Source: Halodesulfovibrio sp. MK-HDV
GTDB taxonomy: Bacteria; Desulfobacterota; Desulfovibrionia; Desulfovibrionales; Desulfovibrionaceae
NCBI RefSeq assembly: GCF_009914765.1
Contig: NZ_WYDS01000003.1
Coordinates: 186,622-250,621, forward strand
Direction: 5' to 3'
Length of the DNA: 64,000 bases
The position numbers were made by a program, and so were the translations under genes. The notes beneath the pieces were generated by a model that was not told the origin of the DNA, ran no database searches, and was given only the letters and a program-made list of their open reading frames with translations. This document shows positions 26,218 through 35,540 of the stretch, piece after piece (position 1 is the stretch's first letter; each line of letters begins with the position of its first letter).

Positions 26218-27744
26218 ATGGACTACGATCTATTATCTGTCCAGGAATCGCGGGATCTAGCCCGCCAGGGCAGTATAGCTGCTGAAAAGATTGCAAGTTA
26301 CACCGATGAGTTAATTGACTCTATTCTCTGCTGCATGGTGCAGGTGGCAAGAGAGAATGCGGTACGGCTTGCCCGTTTAGCAGTTGAAGAAACCGGCTTC
26401 GGCAATGTGCCTGATAAGACATACAAGAACCATATGGCTTCACAGCTGTTGTATGACGCAATCAAGCCCATGAAAACTGTCGGTGTTATTAGTGAAGACA
26501 GGGCTCGTAAGGTTATCGAAATAGCAGAACCAGTTGGTTTGCTTATGGGGATTACACCTTCAACAAACCCTACCTCCACAACAATCTATAAAGCAATGGT
26601 TGCTATTAAAGCACGTAACGCCATTGTTTTTGCACCGCATCCAGCTGCATGCAAATGCACCATGGAAGCAGCACGGCTCATGTGCGAAGCGGCAGTCAGT
26701 GCTGGAGCACCACAGGGTATTATCTCCTGTGTCTCCAAGCCTTCAATGCCTGCTACAAAAGAGCTGATGCATTCTAAAGAAATCAAAATGATTATCGCTA
26801 CGGGTGGTCCCGGTATGGTCAAAGCCGCATACAGCGCAGGTAAACCTGCTCTTGGTGTGGGCGCCGGTAACTCTCCAGCGTACATTGAAAGAACAGCGAA
26901 TATTCCTCAGGCCGTGAAGAATATTATTGCCAGTAAAACCTTTGATTACGGTACGATCTGCGCGTCAGAACAGTCTGTAATCGTTGAAGAGTGCAATAAA
27001 GACGCTGCTGTTGCTGAGTTTAAAAAACAGGGTGCGTACTTTATGTCTGCTGAAGAGACACAAAAAGTATGTTCACTGCTGTTTAAAAATGGCCATGTGA
27101 TGAATGCACAATTTGTGGGCAGAGCCCCGCAAGTTATCGCTTCAGCCGCAGGGATCACCATTCCGGAAGGAACAAGAGTCTTGATGGGCGAACAGCAAGA
27201 TGTCGGGGATGGCTTCCCGCTCTCGTTTGAAAAGCTCACCACAGTACTTGCGTTCTACACCGTTAAGGACTGGCACGAAGCATGTAAGTTGAGCATTAAG
27301 CTGCTTCAGAATGGTATCGGGCACACAATGAGCCTGCATACTGAAGACGAAAATATCGTAAAAGAATTCAGTGTAAAGCCTTCATCCAGAATTCTGGTGA
27401 ATACAGGCGGCACGCACGGCGGTACCGGCGTGAGCACTGGTCTTACCCCTTCCTTCACTCTCGGGTGCGGAACATGGGGTGGCAGCTCAATCTCTGAAAA
27501 CGTAACACCACTGCACCTTATTAACATTAAGAGCGTGGCGTACGGTTTACATGATTGCAGCACAATTGCTGAAAATGATCCTACGTTCAACTATCCTGAA
27601 CTCGCGGAATATACCGCGAAGAAGCCTGTTGTAGACACCATGTTTCCTAAGGGTGGATGCTCTGACACTGGCAGCACAATAGAACACGATCACCTTATAG
27701 ATTTGGTTACGTCGCTGGTTAACGCTCTTCACAAGGGAGCGTAA
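26218..27744 (+). CDS. CoA-acylating acetaldehyde dehydrogenase (EutE/PduP-type; CutF-like)
   Basis: 508 residues. It oxidises acetaldehyde from CutC to acetyl-CoA with NAD. The catalytic Cys248 is in FDYGTICASEQ; the cofactor-binding region TPSTNPTSTTIYKAMVAIK is complete. A C-terminal amphipathic helix after a linker (DHLIDLVTSLVNALHKGA) is a likely encapsulation peptide. It has TAGAGGAG-like ribosome sequence before the ATG. pduL starts directly at its stop codon, so CoA recycling is coupled. It is the functional counterpart of the cysteine-less paralog at 14333-15826. Confidence 0.94.
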   Translation: MDYDLLSVQESRDLARQGSIAAEKIASYTDELIDSILCCMVQVARENAVRLARLAVEETGFGNVPDKTYKNHMASQLLYDAIKPMKTVGVISEDRARKVIEIAEPVGLLMGITPSTNPTSTTIYKAMVAIKARNAIVFAPHPAACKCTMEAARLMCEAAVSAGAPQGIISCVSKPSMPATKELMHSKEIKMIIATGGPGMVKAAYSAGKPALGVGAGNSPAYIERTANIPQAVKNIIASKTFDYGTICASEQSVIVEECNKDAAVAEFKKQGAYFMSAEETQKVCSLLFKNGHVMNAQFVGRAPQVIASAAGITIPEGTRVLMGEQQDVGDGFPLSFEKLTTVLAFYTVKDWHEACKLSIKLLQNGIGHTMSLHTEDENIVKEFSVKPSSRILVNTGGTHGGTGVSTGLTPSFTLGCGTWGGSSISENVTPLHLINIKSVAYGLHDCSTIAENDPTFNYPELAEYTAKKPVVDTMFPKGGCSDTGSTIEHDHLIDLVTSLVNALHKGA

Positions 27745-28389
27745 ATGAGTAGCTACGATGCGGTGCTAAAACTTCTCCTCAAAACTGTTGAAGCAGCAAT
27801 TGATGAGTCGGAAGCGCACCAAGAGGGCATAGCAGTCGGAATCTCCAATCGCCATGTACATCTTTCACAGGAAGATTTGGATGTGCTGTTTGGGAAAGGG
27901 TACCAACTGACAAGGCTAAAAGACCTCTCCCAACCCGGGCAGTTTGGATGCAAGGAAATTGTAACCATATGCGGCCCAAAGGGTGCAATTGAGAAGGTTC
28001 GAGTGCTTGGACCAGTACGCAGTAAAACCCAGGTTGAAATTCTTGCGGGAGATTCCTTTAAATTAGGGGTCAAGGCACCTGCAAGGTTATCCGGAGATCT
28101 ACAAGGAACTCCGGGGATTACAATTATAGGTCCGAAAGGATCTGTCCAGACAAAAGAGGGGCTGATTGTTGCTCAACGTCATATCCATATGCATTCAAAC
28201 GATGCAACGGAGCATGGCGTGCGGGATGGGCAAATAGTCGGCATTGAGCTTGACGGGGTACGAGGCGGTATTTTTCATAACGTAGCAATTAGAGTCAGCA
28301 ATGAGTCCGCTTTGGAATTTCATGTTGATATCGAAGAAGCAAACGCAATGAACCTTACCTCTTCATCCGTTGTTGATATCGCAATTTAA
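27745..28389 (+). CDS. pduL: PduL-type phosphotransacylase
   Basis: 214 residues. It converts acetyl-CoA and phosphate to acetyl phosphate, freeing CoA within the BMC. Two zinc-ligand histidine motifs are seen, [12 protein letters not shown] and [11 protein letters not shown], one in each half of the duplicated barrel fold. The first about 25 residues ([20 protein letters not shown]) form an amphipathic helix ahead of the conserved core, as in lumen-targeted PduL. It abuts the dehydrogenase stop and precedes the last shell gene by 19 bases. Confidence 0.95.
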   Translation: MSSYDAVLKLLLKTVEAAIDESEAHQEGIAVGISNRHVHLSQEDLDVLFGKGYQLTRLKDLSQPGQFGCKEIVTICGPKGAIEKVRVLGPVRSKTQVEILAGDSFKLGVKAPARLSGDLQGTPGITIIGPKGSVQTKEGLIVAQRHIHMHSNDATEHGVRDGQIVGIELDGVRGGIFHNVAIRVSNESALEFHVDIEEANAMNLTSSSVVDIAI

Positions 28390-28408
28390 TATCGGAACAG
28401 GAGAACAT

Positions 28409-28699
28409 ATGTCTAAACATGACGCGTTAGGAATGATCGAAACGAAAGGTCTCGTCGGTGCAATTGAAGCTACTGATGCGATGGTTAAAGCTGCCAACGT
28501 GACCCTGCTGGGTAAAGAACACATTGGTAGCGGGCTTGTTACCGTTATGGTGCGTGGTGATGTTGGGGCTGTAAAGGCTGCAACTGATGCTGGTGCAGCC
28601 GCTGCACAACGTGTGGGGGAAGTAGTTTCCGTACACGTAATTCCGCGTCCGCATGGTGATGTTGAAACCATTCTTCCAATACGGAAGGATTCCAAATAA
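28409..28699 (+). CDS. BMC-H hexameric shell protein, paralog of the first shell gene
   Basis: 96 residues from ATG 28409 with CAGGAG upstream. It is nearly identical to the protein of 13192-13479 through the BMC core, but the pore loop changes from ESIGAG to EHIGSG and the tail is basic (IRKDSK). The histidine beside the pore may alter transport. It is the last BMC structural gene; a long perfect hairpin follows. Confidence 0.95.
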   Translation: MSKHDALGMIETKGLVGAIEATDAMVKAANVTLLGKEHIGSGLVTVMVRGDVGAVKAATDAGAAAAQRVGEVVSVHVIPRPHGDVETILPIRKDSK

Positions 28700-28707
28700 T
28701 ATATTTT

Positions 28708-28748
28708 GCAAAACGTGCAAATGAATCTGTTTTCTTTGCACGTTTTGC
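28708..28748 (+). terminator. Long hairpin after the last shell gene
   Basis: Perfect 14-bp inverted repeat (GCAAAACGTGCAAA/TTTGCACGTTTTGC), loop 13 bases, no U tract on the plus strand. It probably attenuates or processes the BMC transcript before the transporter gene. The following 300 bases (28749-29046) carry only small stems (for example GTTGTC/GACAAC near 28991-29009) and no gene. Confidence 0.6.
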
Positions 28749-29046
28749 TAATTCCACATTCCGTAACCATTCCGGCAGGTGGTGTTAGCGTTCGGCTTAC
28801 GCTGAATATCAGTTGTAAAAGTGTGCATACCTCGTTAGAGGACTTTACATGACTGATGTGTAGTTTGAACGTTCTGTATACCTGAGAAAAGGCGTCTGTA
28901 GGTTTACAAGCTTCACCTTTCACGATGGTTTCGACTGGCTGATGCAACACGCTAAGAGCGCAGTGATGTGGAGAGAGAAAAGAGGGGCGTGTTGTCTATT
29001 CTGGACAACCGATATTAAGAAACTTAAATAAAAAAGGTTCTTATCT

Positions 29047-30132
29047 ATGAGTGAAGTAGTTTTACAGAGCAGAGAAGCCGTTGTCGCGAAACGAAAGCTT
29101 GATGCTAGTTTCCGCACTAAAGGTATTGTCATTGCGTTGTTATCAGCTGTTTTCTATGGCCTTTACACCGGTTTCCTTACCCTTGGTATGGCTAAAGGTG
29201 TATGGGGCGATTGGTATGGCGCAAACACCGCTGGATTGTCCGCATTTGTTGTAACATATTTTCTTGGTGCTGTTGGCTCCGCTATTAACGATAGCTTCAG
29301 CGCAATCTGGGCTCTCTTTTTTGCAACAACCCGTGGCCGTATTGGCGACTTCTTTAGATGTCTTAACACTAAACCAGGCCGTGTAATGGTTCTGGCTGCG
29401 TTAATCGGTGGCCCGATTGCTACCACCGCTTACGTTGTAGGCCTCCAGCTTGCTGGTTCTATTGTTGTTCCAATTAGTGCTCTTTGTCCTGCTATCGGCG
29501 CAATTCTGGGCCGTGTTCTGTTCAAGCAGGAACTTAATGCACGCATGATGCTCGGCATCGGTATCTGCTTCCTTGCAAGTTTTATGATTGCAAGCACCAG
29601 TCTTGGTGGCGAAGCACCTGATGGCCAGTTCCTCGGTATTTGTATCGCATTTATCGCTGCTCTTGGTTGGGGCTTTGAAGGTTGTGTTTGTGGTTACGGT
29701 ACATCCATGATTGATTCTGAAATTGCTATTACCATCCGCCAGACAACCTCTGCATTGTCCACCCTGTTTATTTTCATTCCAGCTATGGCATTTATGTCCG
29801 GTAGCTTGGATTCTTTAGGTCTTGTAATTGAAGCATTCACAAACAGTGGTTCCATTCACTGGTTCGTGATTAGTGGCCTTTGCGCATACTTGACCTTCAT
29901 GTTCTGGTACCGTGGTAACGGCATGTGTGGTGCTGCGCTCGGTATGTCATGTAACGGCACATTCTCTTTCTGGGGACCATTTGGTTGCTGGATTATCCTC
30001 GGTGTAATCTTCGGTATCGATGGCTGGTCCATGGCACCTATCGCTTGGGCAGCTGCTGTTCTGATGATCGTGGGTATCTTTACTGTTGCAATGAACCCGC
30101 TCGATTTGTTCAAACAGAAAGAAGAGGTATAA
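29047..30132 (+). CDS. DMT-superfamily (EamA/RhaT-like) transporter, 10 membrane helices
   Basis: 361 residues with about ten hydrophobic helices (first: GIVIALLSAVFYGLYTGFLT; second half begins near GICIAFIAALGWGFEG). The duplicated five-helix layout marks the drug/metabolite transporter superfamily, whose members move sugars, amines or amino acids by proton or sodium gradients. No binding motif shows the substrate. Its place right after the choline BMC genes and before the terminator at 30449 suggests choline import or trimethylamine/ethanol export. It has only a weak AAGG site before the ATG. Confidence 0.85.
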   Translation: MSEVVLQSREAVVAKRKLDASFRTKGIVIALLSAVFYGLYTGFLTLGMAKGVWGDWYGANTAGLSAFVVTYFLGAVGSAINDSFSAIWALFFATTRGRIGDFFRCLNTKPGRVMVLAALIGGPIATTAYVVGLQLAGSIVVPISALCPAIGAILGRVLFKQELNARMMLGIGICFLASFMIASTSLGGEAPDGQFLGICIAFIAALGWGFEGCVCGYGTSMIDSEIAITIRQTTSALSTLFIFIPAMAFMSGSLDSLGLVIEAFTNSGSIHWFVISGLCAYLTFMFWYRGNGMCGAALGMSCNGTFSFWGPFGCWIILGVIFGIDGWSMAPIAWAAAVLMIVGIFTVAMNPLDLFKQKEEV

Positions 30133-30133
30133 T

Positions 30134-30400
30134 ATGAAGCCACTTAACTATGCAATGTTGAAGTACTTTACTACTGTTGAAGATGCATGTGTTGATGATG
30201 TGATGGATGCACTTAAAGGTGTATACGGTCACTTTAAGGCATTTGACCGCGACTCTATGGTTTCTGCCATTATGACAGCAGAAGCAAACGGTCTGTTAGC
30301 TGAAACTCGTTTTGAAATGGGTTCAGGTAACGAATTGAAGGTGTACTATTGTGCTCCTGAAGATGGTGCAGCAACAATTAACTACTACATTAGTGATTAG
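30134..30400 (+). CDS. Small conserved-looking protein, possible winged-helix fold
   Basis: 88 residues. NYAMLKYFTTVEDACVDDVM and SMVSAIMTAEANGLLAETRF would be helices, followed by a beta hairpin (NELKVYYCA) as in a winged helix. It has no membrane segment or metal site. It is one base after the transporter stop and ahead of a strong terminator, so it is co-transcribed. I do not recognise an experimentally known function. A cytoplasmic regulator or partner of the transporter is possible. Confidence 0.75.
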   Translation: MKPLNYAMLKYFTTVEDACVDDVMDALKGVYGHFKAFDRDSMVSAIMTAEANGLLAETRFEMGSGNELKVYYCAPEDGAATINYYISD

Positions 30401-30448
30401 TTTGTTGTTGATTCACCAATAACGATTCGAAGTAATTGGTGTATTTGT

Positions 30449-30493
30449 CCTCCTGATGAAGGTTTAAAAACCTCATCAGGGGGATTTTTTTTT
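30449..30493 (+). terminator. Intrinsic terminator ending the BMC/transporter operon
   Basis: An 11-bp stem (CCTCCTGATGA with TCATCAGGGGG, one G-U pair) closes around an inner GGTTT/AAACC stem and is followed by ATTTTTTTTT. Confidence 0.92.
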
Positions 30494-30785
30494 ATATGCA
30501 CTTAGGGTAGAGGATAAGTATCATGTGATGCAGAAGTGTGTATAAGAGCGTGTTGCATGTGTTTCTTGAAGTTTTCTGGTAATTGTATAAGTATAACAAA
30601 CTATTATCAGAAAGTAGAAAGTTGTTTGAATGTTTTTTACCGCAGACTGAAACAAAGAGGTATTCAACTACACCGGATGTAGGGATGAATTGTTTTGTAA
30701 AATGCATGTGATCTGTGCTCCCCCGATATTTTTGCACGTGTTACTTTTTTACATTTTGCATGCCCGATAGTCTGCTATGACAGTT

Positions 30786-30813
30786 TTGTTCAACGTTTTT
30801 GTTGTACTATAAT
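30786..30813 (+). promoter_or_regulatory. Sigma70-type promoter of the MerR gene
   Basis: TTGTTC (30786-30791) and a perfect TATAAT (30808-30813) are separated by 16 bases. The predicted start near 30820 lies downstream of the first in-frame GTG (30816), which supports the later translation start at 30879. Confidence 0.6.
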
Positions 30814-30878
30814 ACGTGGAACGTAACTTAGTCATATACTCTGTTTTACTTGCGCTGTGTTCAAGCGGGAGGATGGTT

Positions 30879-31709
30879 GTGAAATCCAAGAGTAGTTATT
30901 CAATCGGAGAAGTTAGTAAAATATGCGGCTTATCCAAAAAAGCTCTTCGCCATTATGATAAAGTAGGCATTATTACGCCTGATAGATCGTGCGGCAATAA
31001 TTATAGATATTATTCCCGATCTTCGCTGTTGGCTGTGCCGGTTATCAAATATTATAAGCAGATGGGCTTTAAACTCTCTGAGATGAAAGATGTAATGGAG
31101 AGCGGAGACTATCGTACTCTCAGGGCATCTTTTAAGTCGAAACTTGACGAATTATGTCAGGTTAAAGAAGAAGTGGATCGAAATTTCACTTCAGTTAAAG
31201 ACTGGTATGAGCTTGTGGTGGAAGCGGAATCTGTACTGCATTACAAAGTACAGGACATATCAGTAAAGTTTGTTGAAGAGGATACGTTCTGTTTTCTTGA
31301 TCAGGAATTTGCATATGATTACAGAGACTCAATCATTAATATTGAGTTCACGAATTTTATCGAATCAATTGATAACGAGATAACAGGGCCTGTAATTATA
31401 AAATTCCCTGATTACAAAGACAAAATGGATGGTAACTGCGTTAACATCTCTGTTTTGCAACGTGCTCTTAAGACGTGCAAAAAGGAAATAGAGACGCATT
31501 TTGGTGGATGCATGATGGTGTCAGCCTATCATATAGGTTCGCACGAAAATATTAACGATACGTATGAGCGAGTAACTCGTTGGGCAAGTGAACATAATTA
31601 CACGCTTGGGCCTGAAGTTTATGAGCGATACGTTGTGGATTACTGGAGCACTCAGGATAGCAATAAGTTTGTCACTGAGATTCTCATAAATATTTCTGAC
31701 CCAAAATAG
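30879..31709 (+). CDS. MerR-family regulator with GyrI-like C-terminal domain
   Basis: 276 residues from GTG 30879, six bases after GGGAGG. An ATG at 30873 abuts that site and a GTG at 30816 lies before the predicted transcript start. The N-terminal winged helix (YSIGEVSKICGLSKKALRHY, then NNYRYYSRSSL) is classic MerR. A coiled-coil linker (about 85-120) and a C-terminal domain (about 125-276) like GyrI/BmrR effector-binding folds follow; those bind cationic organic ligands. Choline or trimethylamine would be a fitting ligand. It is probably the activator of the BMC operon through the dyad at 12738-12757. No cysteine metal site is seen. Confidence 0.85.
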   Translation: MKSKSSYSIGEVSKICGLSKKALRHYDKVGIITPDRSCGNNYRYYSRSSLLAVPVIKYYKQMGFKLSEMKDVMESGDYRTLRASFKSKLDELCQVKEEVDRNFTSVKDWYELVVEAESVLHYKVQDISVKFVEEDTFCFLDQEFAYDYRDSIINIEFTNFIESIDNEITGPVIIKFPDYKDKMDGNCVNISVLQRALKTCKKEIETHFGGCMMVSAYHIGSHENINDTYERVTRWASEHNYTLGPEVYERYVVDYWSTQDSNKFVTEILINISDPK

Positions 31710-31917
31710 GGTTTGAGATGCAGTCAAAAACCACTTGCTTGACGAAATTTGTTATGCAGAGCTGACGTACAACTTTTTTGGGCAAAAGTTGGCGATAACA
31801 GTTTTGCGAATTTTGTCATTTTCGGCAAAAAAGGTACGGCTATTGAATGGCAAAGAGAATAAAACGTTTTTTTTATTACCGTACGTATTGATTGCAGACC
31901 TTTTCGAATAAAAAAAA

Positions 31918-31947
31918 GCTTTTACTAAAAATAGTAAGAGCTTTTTT
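31918..31947 (+). terminator. Intrinsic terminator after the MerR gene
   Basis: A 10-bp stem (GCTTTTACTA/TAGTAAGAGC, one G-U pair) has a 4-base loop and is followed by T6, preceded by an A run, so it may work in both directions. Confidence 0.8.
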
Positions 31948-31995
31948 CTATGTATATACCAATAAATCTACATATTTTGGGTAGAAAATAATCTA

Positions 31996-32024
31996 TTGAC
32001 AGATTTGTGATGCGTCTTCTAAGA
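31996..32024 (+). promoter_or_regulatory. Possible sigma70 promoter of the sstT-like gene
   Basis: A perfect TTGACA (31996-32001) is followed after 17 bases by a weak -10, CTAAGA (32019-32024). It lies about 50 bases before the symporter start. Confidence 0.35.
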
Positions 32025-32076
32025 GGCATACTTTAGGTGTATAGCGTTCTTAAATTTTTTGGAAGGATTGAGTCAA

Positions 32077-33315
32077 ATGATGGATATCATAAAAAAAATT
32101 GCTTCAGGCAGTTTAGTACTGCAGATCGTGTTGGGCATTTGTGCCGGTGTTCTCGTAGCAATGTTTGCTCCGGATGCTGCTAAATCTGTAAACGTCTTGG
32201 GTCAGCTTTTTGTTAAAGCACTCAAGGCTGTGGCACCAATACTCGTTTTTGTTATTGTTGCTTCATCTATCGCGAATCAGAAGAAAGGCGCGCATACAAA
32301 CATGCGTTCTATTATCAGTCTTTACCTTATCGGCACATTCATGGCTGCATTAGTTGCGGTTGTAATGAGCTTTGTTGCCCCTACCACTCTTACTCTTGTT
32401 GCTACTACTACCAGTGCAACTCCTCCAAGTGGTATTGGTGAAGTTCTTAACACACTGCTCTTCAAAATTGTTGATAACCCAATCAATGCACTTGCTTCCG
32501 GTAACTTTATCGGTATTCTTGCATGGGCTCTCGCACTTGGCTTCTTCTTCCAGCATGCTGGTGAAGCAACTAAGACAGTGCTTTCAGATCTTTCTAACGG
32601 TGTATCCAGGATTGTAAAGCTTGTAATCCGCTTTGCACCTCTCGGTATCTTCGGCCTTGTTGCTAACACTGTTGCTGAAACCGGTTTTGAAGCGCTTGCT
32701 GGCTACACTCACCTGATCATGGTTCTGCTTATCTCCATGGGTATTATTGCTCTGGTTGTGAACCCGGTTATCGTATGGTTCAAAACTAAACAGAATCCGT
32801 ACCCACTCGTATTTACCTGCTTGAAGGGTAGCGGCATTACCGCATTCTTCACCCGTAGCTCCGCTGCAAACATTCCTGTAAACATGGAACTCTGTAAGCG
32901 TCTTGACCTTCATGAAGACACCTACTCTGTATCCATTCCTCTTGGCGCTACTGTAAACATGGGCGGTGCTGCTATTACTATTACTGTAATGACACTGGCT
33001 GCTGTTCACACTCTTGGCATTCAGGTTGACTTAGCTACTGCTCTCTTGCTGAGTCTGATTGCTTCTATTTCTGCATGTGGTGCTTCCGGTGTAGCTGGCG
33101 GCTCCCTGCTTCTTATTCCTCTCGCATGTAGCCTGTTCGGTGTACCGAACGATATCTCCATGCAGGTTGTAGCTGCTGGCTTTATCATCGGCGTAATTCA
33201 GGACTCCGCAGAAACTGCACTTAACAGCTCTACAGACGTTCTGTTTACCGCTGCTGCAGATATTGCTGCCTCCCCTGAAAAAACAGTTGAAGCAAGCACC
33301 GCAGCTGCTGCGTAA
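32077..33315 (+). CDS. sstT: Serine/threonine:sodium symporter, DAACS family (SstT-like)
   Basis: 412 residues from ATG 32077 (GGAAGGA upstream). The dicarboxylate/amino acid:cation symporter family is clear from [15 protein letters not shown], the [13 protein letters not shown] hairpin, the [13 protein letters not shown] sodium-binding stretch, and [21 protein letters not shown] near the end. SstT imports L-serine and L-threonine with sodium; the SAANIPVN motif points to SstT, not a glutamate carrier. It is flanked by terminators and so is monocistronic. The tail is Ala/Glu-rich. Confidence 0.9.
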   Translation: MMDIIKKIASGSLVLQIVLGICAGVLVAMFAPDAAKSVNVLGQLFVKALKAVAPILVFVIVASSIANQKKGAHTNMRSIISLYLIGTFMAALVAVVMSFVAPTTLTLVATTTSATPPSGIGEVLNTLLFKIVDNPINALASGNFIGILAWALALGFFFQHAGEATKTVLSDLSNGVSRIVKLVIRFAPLGIFGLVANTVAETGFEALAGYTHLIMVLLISMGIIALVVNPVIVWFKTKQNPYPLVFTCLKGSGITAFFTRSSAANIPVNMELCKRLDLHEDTYSVSIPLGATVNMGGAAITITVMTLAAVHTLGIQVDLATALLLSLIASISACGASGVAGGSLLLIPLACSLFGVPNDISMQVVAAGFIIGVIQDSAETALNSSTDVLFTAAADIAASPEKTVEASTAAAA

Positions 33316-33396
33316 CTCTTTGTCTTCAAACAAGCCGCAAGCATAATGCTTGATGGTATTTTGAACAATTGAGTGTCTTGACAATAGCTTGTACAA

Positions 33397-33429
33397 GGGC
33401 CACGTATTATTACGTGGCCCTTTTTTTTT
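33397..33429 (+). terminator. Intrinsic terminator after the sstT-like gene
   Basis: Perfect 10-bp GC-rich stem (GGGCCACGTA/TACGTGGCCC), 4-base loop, then nine T. Confidence 0.92.
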
Positions 33430-33695
33430 GAATTTTGATCGAAATTGTATCGTTTTGTACGACATAAGTTGTAAGTGTTCTGATCTAATAGTCTGAGGTT
33501 ATACTTTGTGATTACCTCTTTTATACGATGGAACCTGTGCAGCGGTTTGGATACAGTCACGCAATGTAATTCAACCGGAGTCTGGTTTGTGCCTGCAGTT
33601 TTATTTTAATTACACAGCGAGTTAGTACTGTGCGCAATGAAAAGGCATACGTCGCCACGCGGACAGATCCAAGACTCCATTTAGAGGATTTCTCC

Positions 33696-34019
33696 ATGGA
33701 ATTTAAAGATATTCTTGTTGTGACAGCTCATCTGCGAGCTAAACAGGGAAAAGAAACTGAGTTACGAGTAGCACTTGAACAACTCGTTCAGGATTGTGAT
33801 CATCACGTTGGGCTTTTGTTGTACAGCGTACATCAGGACGCATCTGACCCGGCTTCATTCCTTTTCTATGAGCATTACCTTTCTGAAAAAGCATTCAAAG
33901 ATCATCTTGCCAGCGAAGAACTTAAAAAAGCACAAGTTATTTTCAATGAACTCGTGGATGGTGAGGCCCAAATTGAAACTTGGCATATGGCAGCCAGGAT
34001 TGGGGAAATCTGCCAGTAA
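33696..34019 (+). CDS. Antibiotic biosynthesis monooxygenase (ABM)-domain protein
   Basis: 107 residues from ATG 33696 with AGAGGA seven bases before. The frame is open to 33630 but without a site. DILVVTAHLRAKQGKETELRVAL, then GLLLYSVHQDASDPASFLFYEHYLSEKAF, fits the small dimeric ferredoxin-like ABM fold (YgiN-like), often in quinone or reactive carbonyl chemistry or of unknown role. The frame ends at a terminator shared with the convergent flavin reductase-like gene. Confidence 0.85.
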   Translation: MEFKDILVVTAHLRAKQGKETELRVALEQLVQDCDHHVGLLLYSVHQDASDPASFLFYEHYLSEKAFKDHLASEELKKAQVIFNELVDGEAQIETWHMAARIGEICQ

Positions 34020-34056
34020 TTAGCAAAGAATCCGTACAATGTGTGCCTAATAAAAA

Positions 34057-34092
34057 GAGCTCCTGCAGTCGTAACTGCGGGAGCTCTTTTTA
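34057..34092. terminator. Bidirectional intrinsic terminator
   Basis: A 13-bp stem (GAGCTCCTGCAGT with ACTGCGGGAGCTC, one mismatch) is flanked by an A run on the left and a T run on the right, between convergent genes 33696-34019 (+) and 34118-34681 (-). Confidence 0.88.
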
Positions 34093-34117
34093 TGTGGAAT
34101 CTGTTGTGTGTAGCGGA

Positions 34118-34681
34118 TTATAGTTTAAGCGCTTTTCCGTCTCGCCAGGCATGCCCGATACAACGTCCTACTTCCCAGAAGCGACTGTCCGGCATGGTTA
34201 AAACAAAAGGTTTAATTTTCGAGATGTCAGGAACGCCTTCGGTCATAAATCGTTCTTCACACCATGTGCCGATAATTTCACCAATGAAAAATGTGTTGGT
34301 CGGCATTTCGACCGTCTTATGGAGTTTGCACTCTAGAGACAGCGGGCATTCATTTATAAGAGGGGCGGATTGAAGTTTACCGTAGAAATGCCCGAAGAGA
34401 TCTGATTTATCAGTCTTCCTTGCGGAAACCAGACCTACGTAATCTGTAACTTTGACCATCTCAGTGGAAGGAAAATTAATACTGAACTCACCGGTCTCCA
34501 TGATAGCTTCGTGCGAGGCATGCCCATTGTTGACGGCAATGCCGATCAACGGCGGGGAAAAGTTTACTCGCGTAACCCAAGCAAGCGCCATGTAGTTTGG
34601 ACAGCCTTCATGCTGAGTTCCTAAAATGGCCATAGGCATAGGAAGGGCAAAACCTTGTGACCCGATATTAATTTTTTCCAC
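34118..34681 (-). CDS. Flavin reductase-like, FMN-binding split-barrel protein
   Basis: 187 residues from GTG 34681 (AGGAG seven bases upstream); the upstream in-frame ATG at 34759 has no site. It shows the flavoredoxin/flavin reductase pattern: PMPMAILGTQHEGCPNYMAL, NFSPPLIGIAVNNGHAS, and GEFSINFPSTEMV. Desulfovibrio flavoredoxins belong to this family and carry electrons using FMN. The true partner is unknown. It is cytoplasmic and apparently monocistronic. Confidence 0.85.
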   Translation of the reverse strand: MEKINIGSQGFALPMPMAILGTQHEGCPNYMALAWVTRVNFSPPLIGIAVNNGHASHEAIMETGEFSINFPSTEMVKVTDYVGLVSARKTDKSDLFGHFYGKLQSAPLINECPLSLECKLHKTVEMPTNTFFIGEIIGTWCEERFMTEGVPDISKIKPFVLTMPDSRFWEVGRCIGHAWRDGKALKL

Positions 34682-34875
34682 CTGTATTCTCCTGCTGAAT
34701 GATTCACTGGAAGCAGGGTAAGAATGCTTCCAGATGAAATAACAGTATGTGATAAACACCAGTTACTCATCAGAAGGAAGTTTGAAAGAGGTCTAAAAAT
34801 AGGCGGAACTAAAGTCAGAGTATGATGTACGATAAATGTTGTACTTCCCTGAATGTCCTTGCTGCATAATTTTGT

Positions 34876-35529
34876 CTATGAAAGGGAGGCTAGTCCTTCT
34901 CGTAAAGCATAGAGAGTGGCCTGCACACGGTTAGCAAGATGCAGTTTTGAGAGGATATTGGTCATATGAGTGCGCACGGTTGCTTCACTGACAAACACTT
35001 CTGCCGCAATGCTTTTGTTGCTCATTCCCTGTGCCACAAGACGTAGGATATCAACTTCACGCGGCGTAAGAGGGTCAGGAGTCGGTTTTTCTGCTGCATC
35101 CGGTAGCGAGAGTTCCGCTAGCAGTTTACGCGCGATATCCGGAGCCAGAGACGGTTCTCCGCTATGTACCTTACGGATAGCATTGAGGAGGTCTTCCGGT
35201 GCAGAATCTTTTAGCAGGTATCCCATCGCGCCGGACTTGATGGCAGGGAAGACTTTGTCGTCTGTAGCAAAGCTGGTGAGCACAATAATTTTACCGGATA
35301 ATTTGCGGTCGCGAATTTCCTGAATGGCCTGAATGCCGTCCATGACAGGCATAACCATATCCATGAGGATCACATCCGGTGCAAGCTCTGCCACGCGTTC
35401 GACAGCTTCCTGTCCGTTGGCGGCTTCTCCGGCAATTGCTATATCATCATAGCCTGAAAGAAATCCCTTCAGTCCAATGCGTACAATATCGTGGTCGTCT
35501 ACAATGAGAACTCGAATTGGTGCAGCCAT
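34876..35529 (-). CDS. NarL/FixJ-family response regulator
   Basis: 217 residues from ATG 35529 (TAGGAGC upstream). The receiver has acidic DDHD, Asp57 in LMDMVMPVMDG, Thr in VLTSFA and Lys in LLKDSAPE. The C-terminal LuxR-type helix-turn-helix is LTPREVDILRLVAQGMSNKS with VSEATVRTHMTNILSKL. It starts 11 bases after the kinase gene stop, so the two are co-transcribed and should be cognate. Target genes are not evident. Confidence 0.93.
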   Translation of the reverse strand: MAAPIRVLIVDDHDIVRIGLKGFLSGYDDIAIAGEAANGQEAVERVAELAPDVILMDMVMPVMDGIQAIQEIRDRKLSGKIIVLTSFATDDKVFPAIKSGAMGYLLKDSAPEDLLNAIRKVHSGEPSLAPDIARKLLAELSLPDAAEKPTPDPLTPREVDILRLVAQGMSNKSIAAEVFVSEATVRTHMTNILSKLHLANRVQATLYALREGLASLS

Positions 35530-35540
35530 GCTCAATGCTC

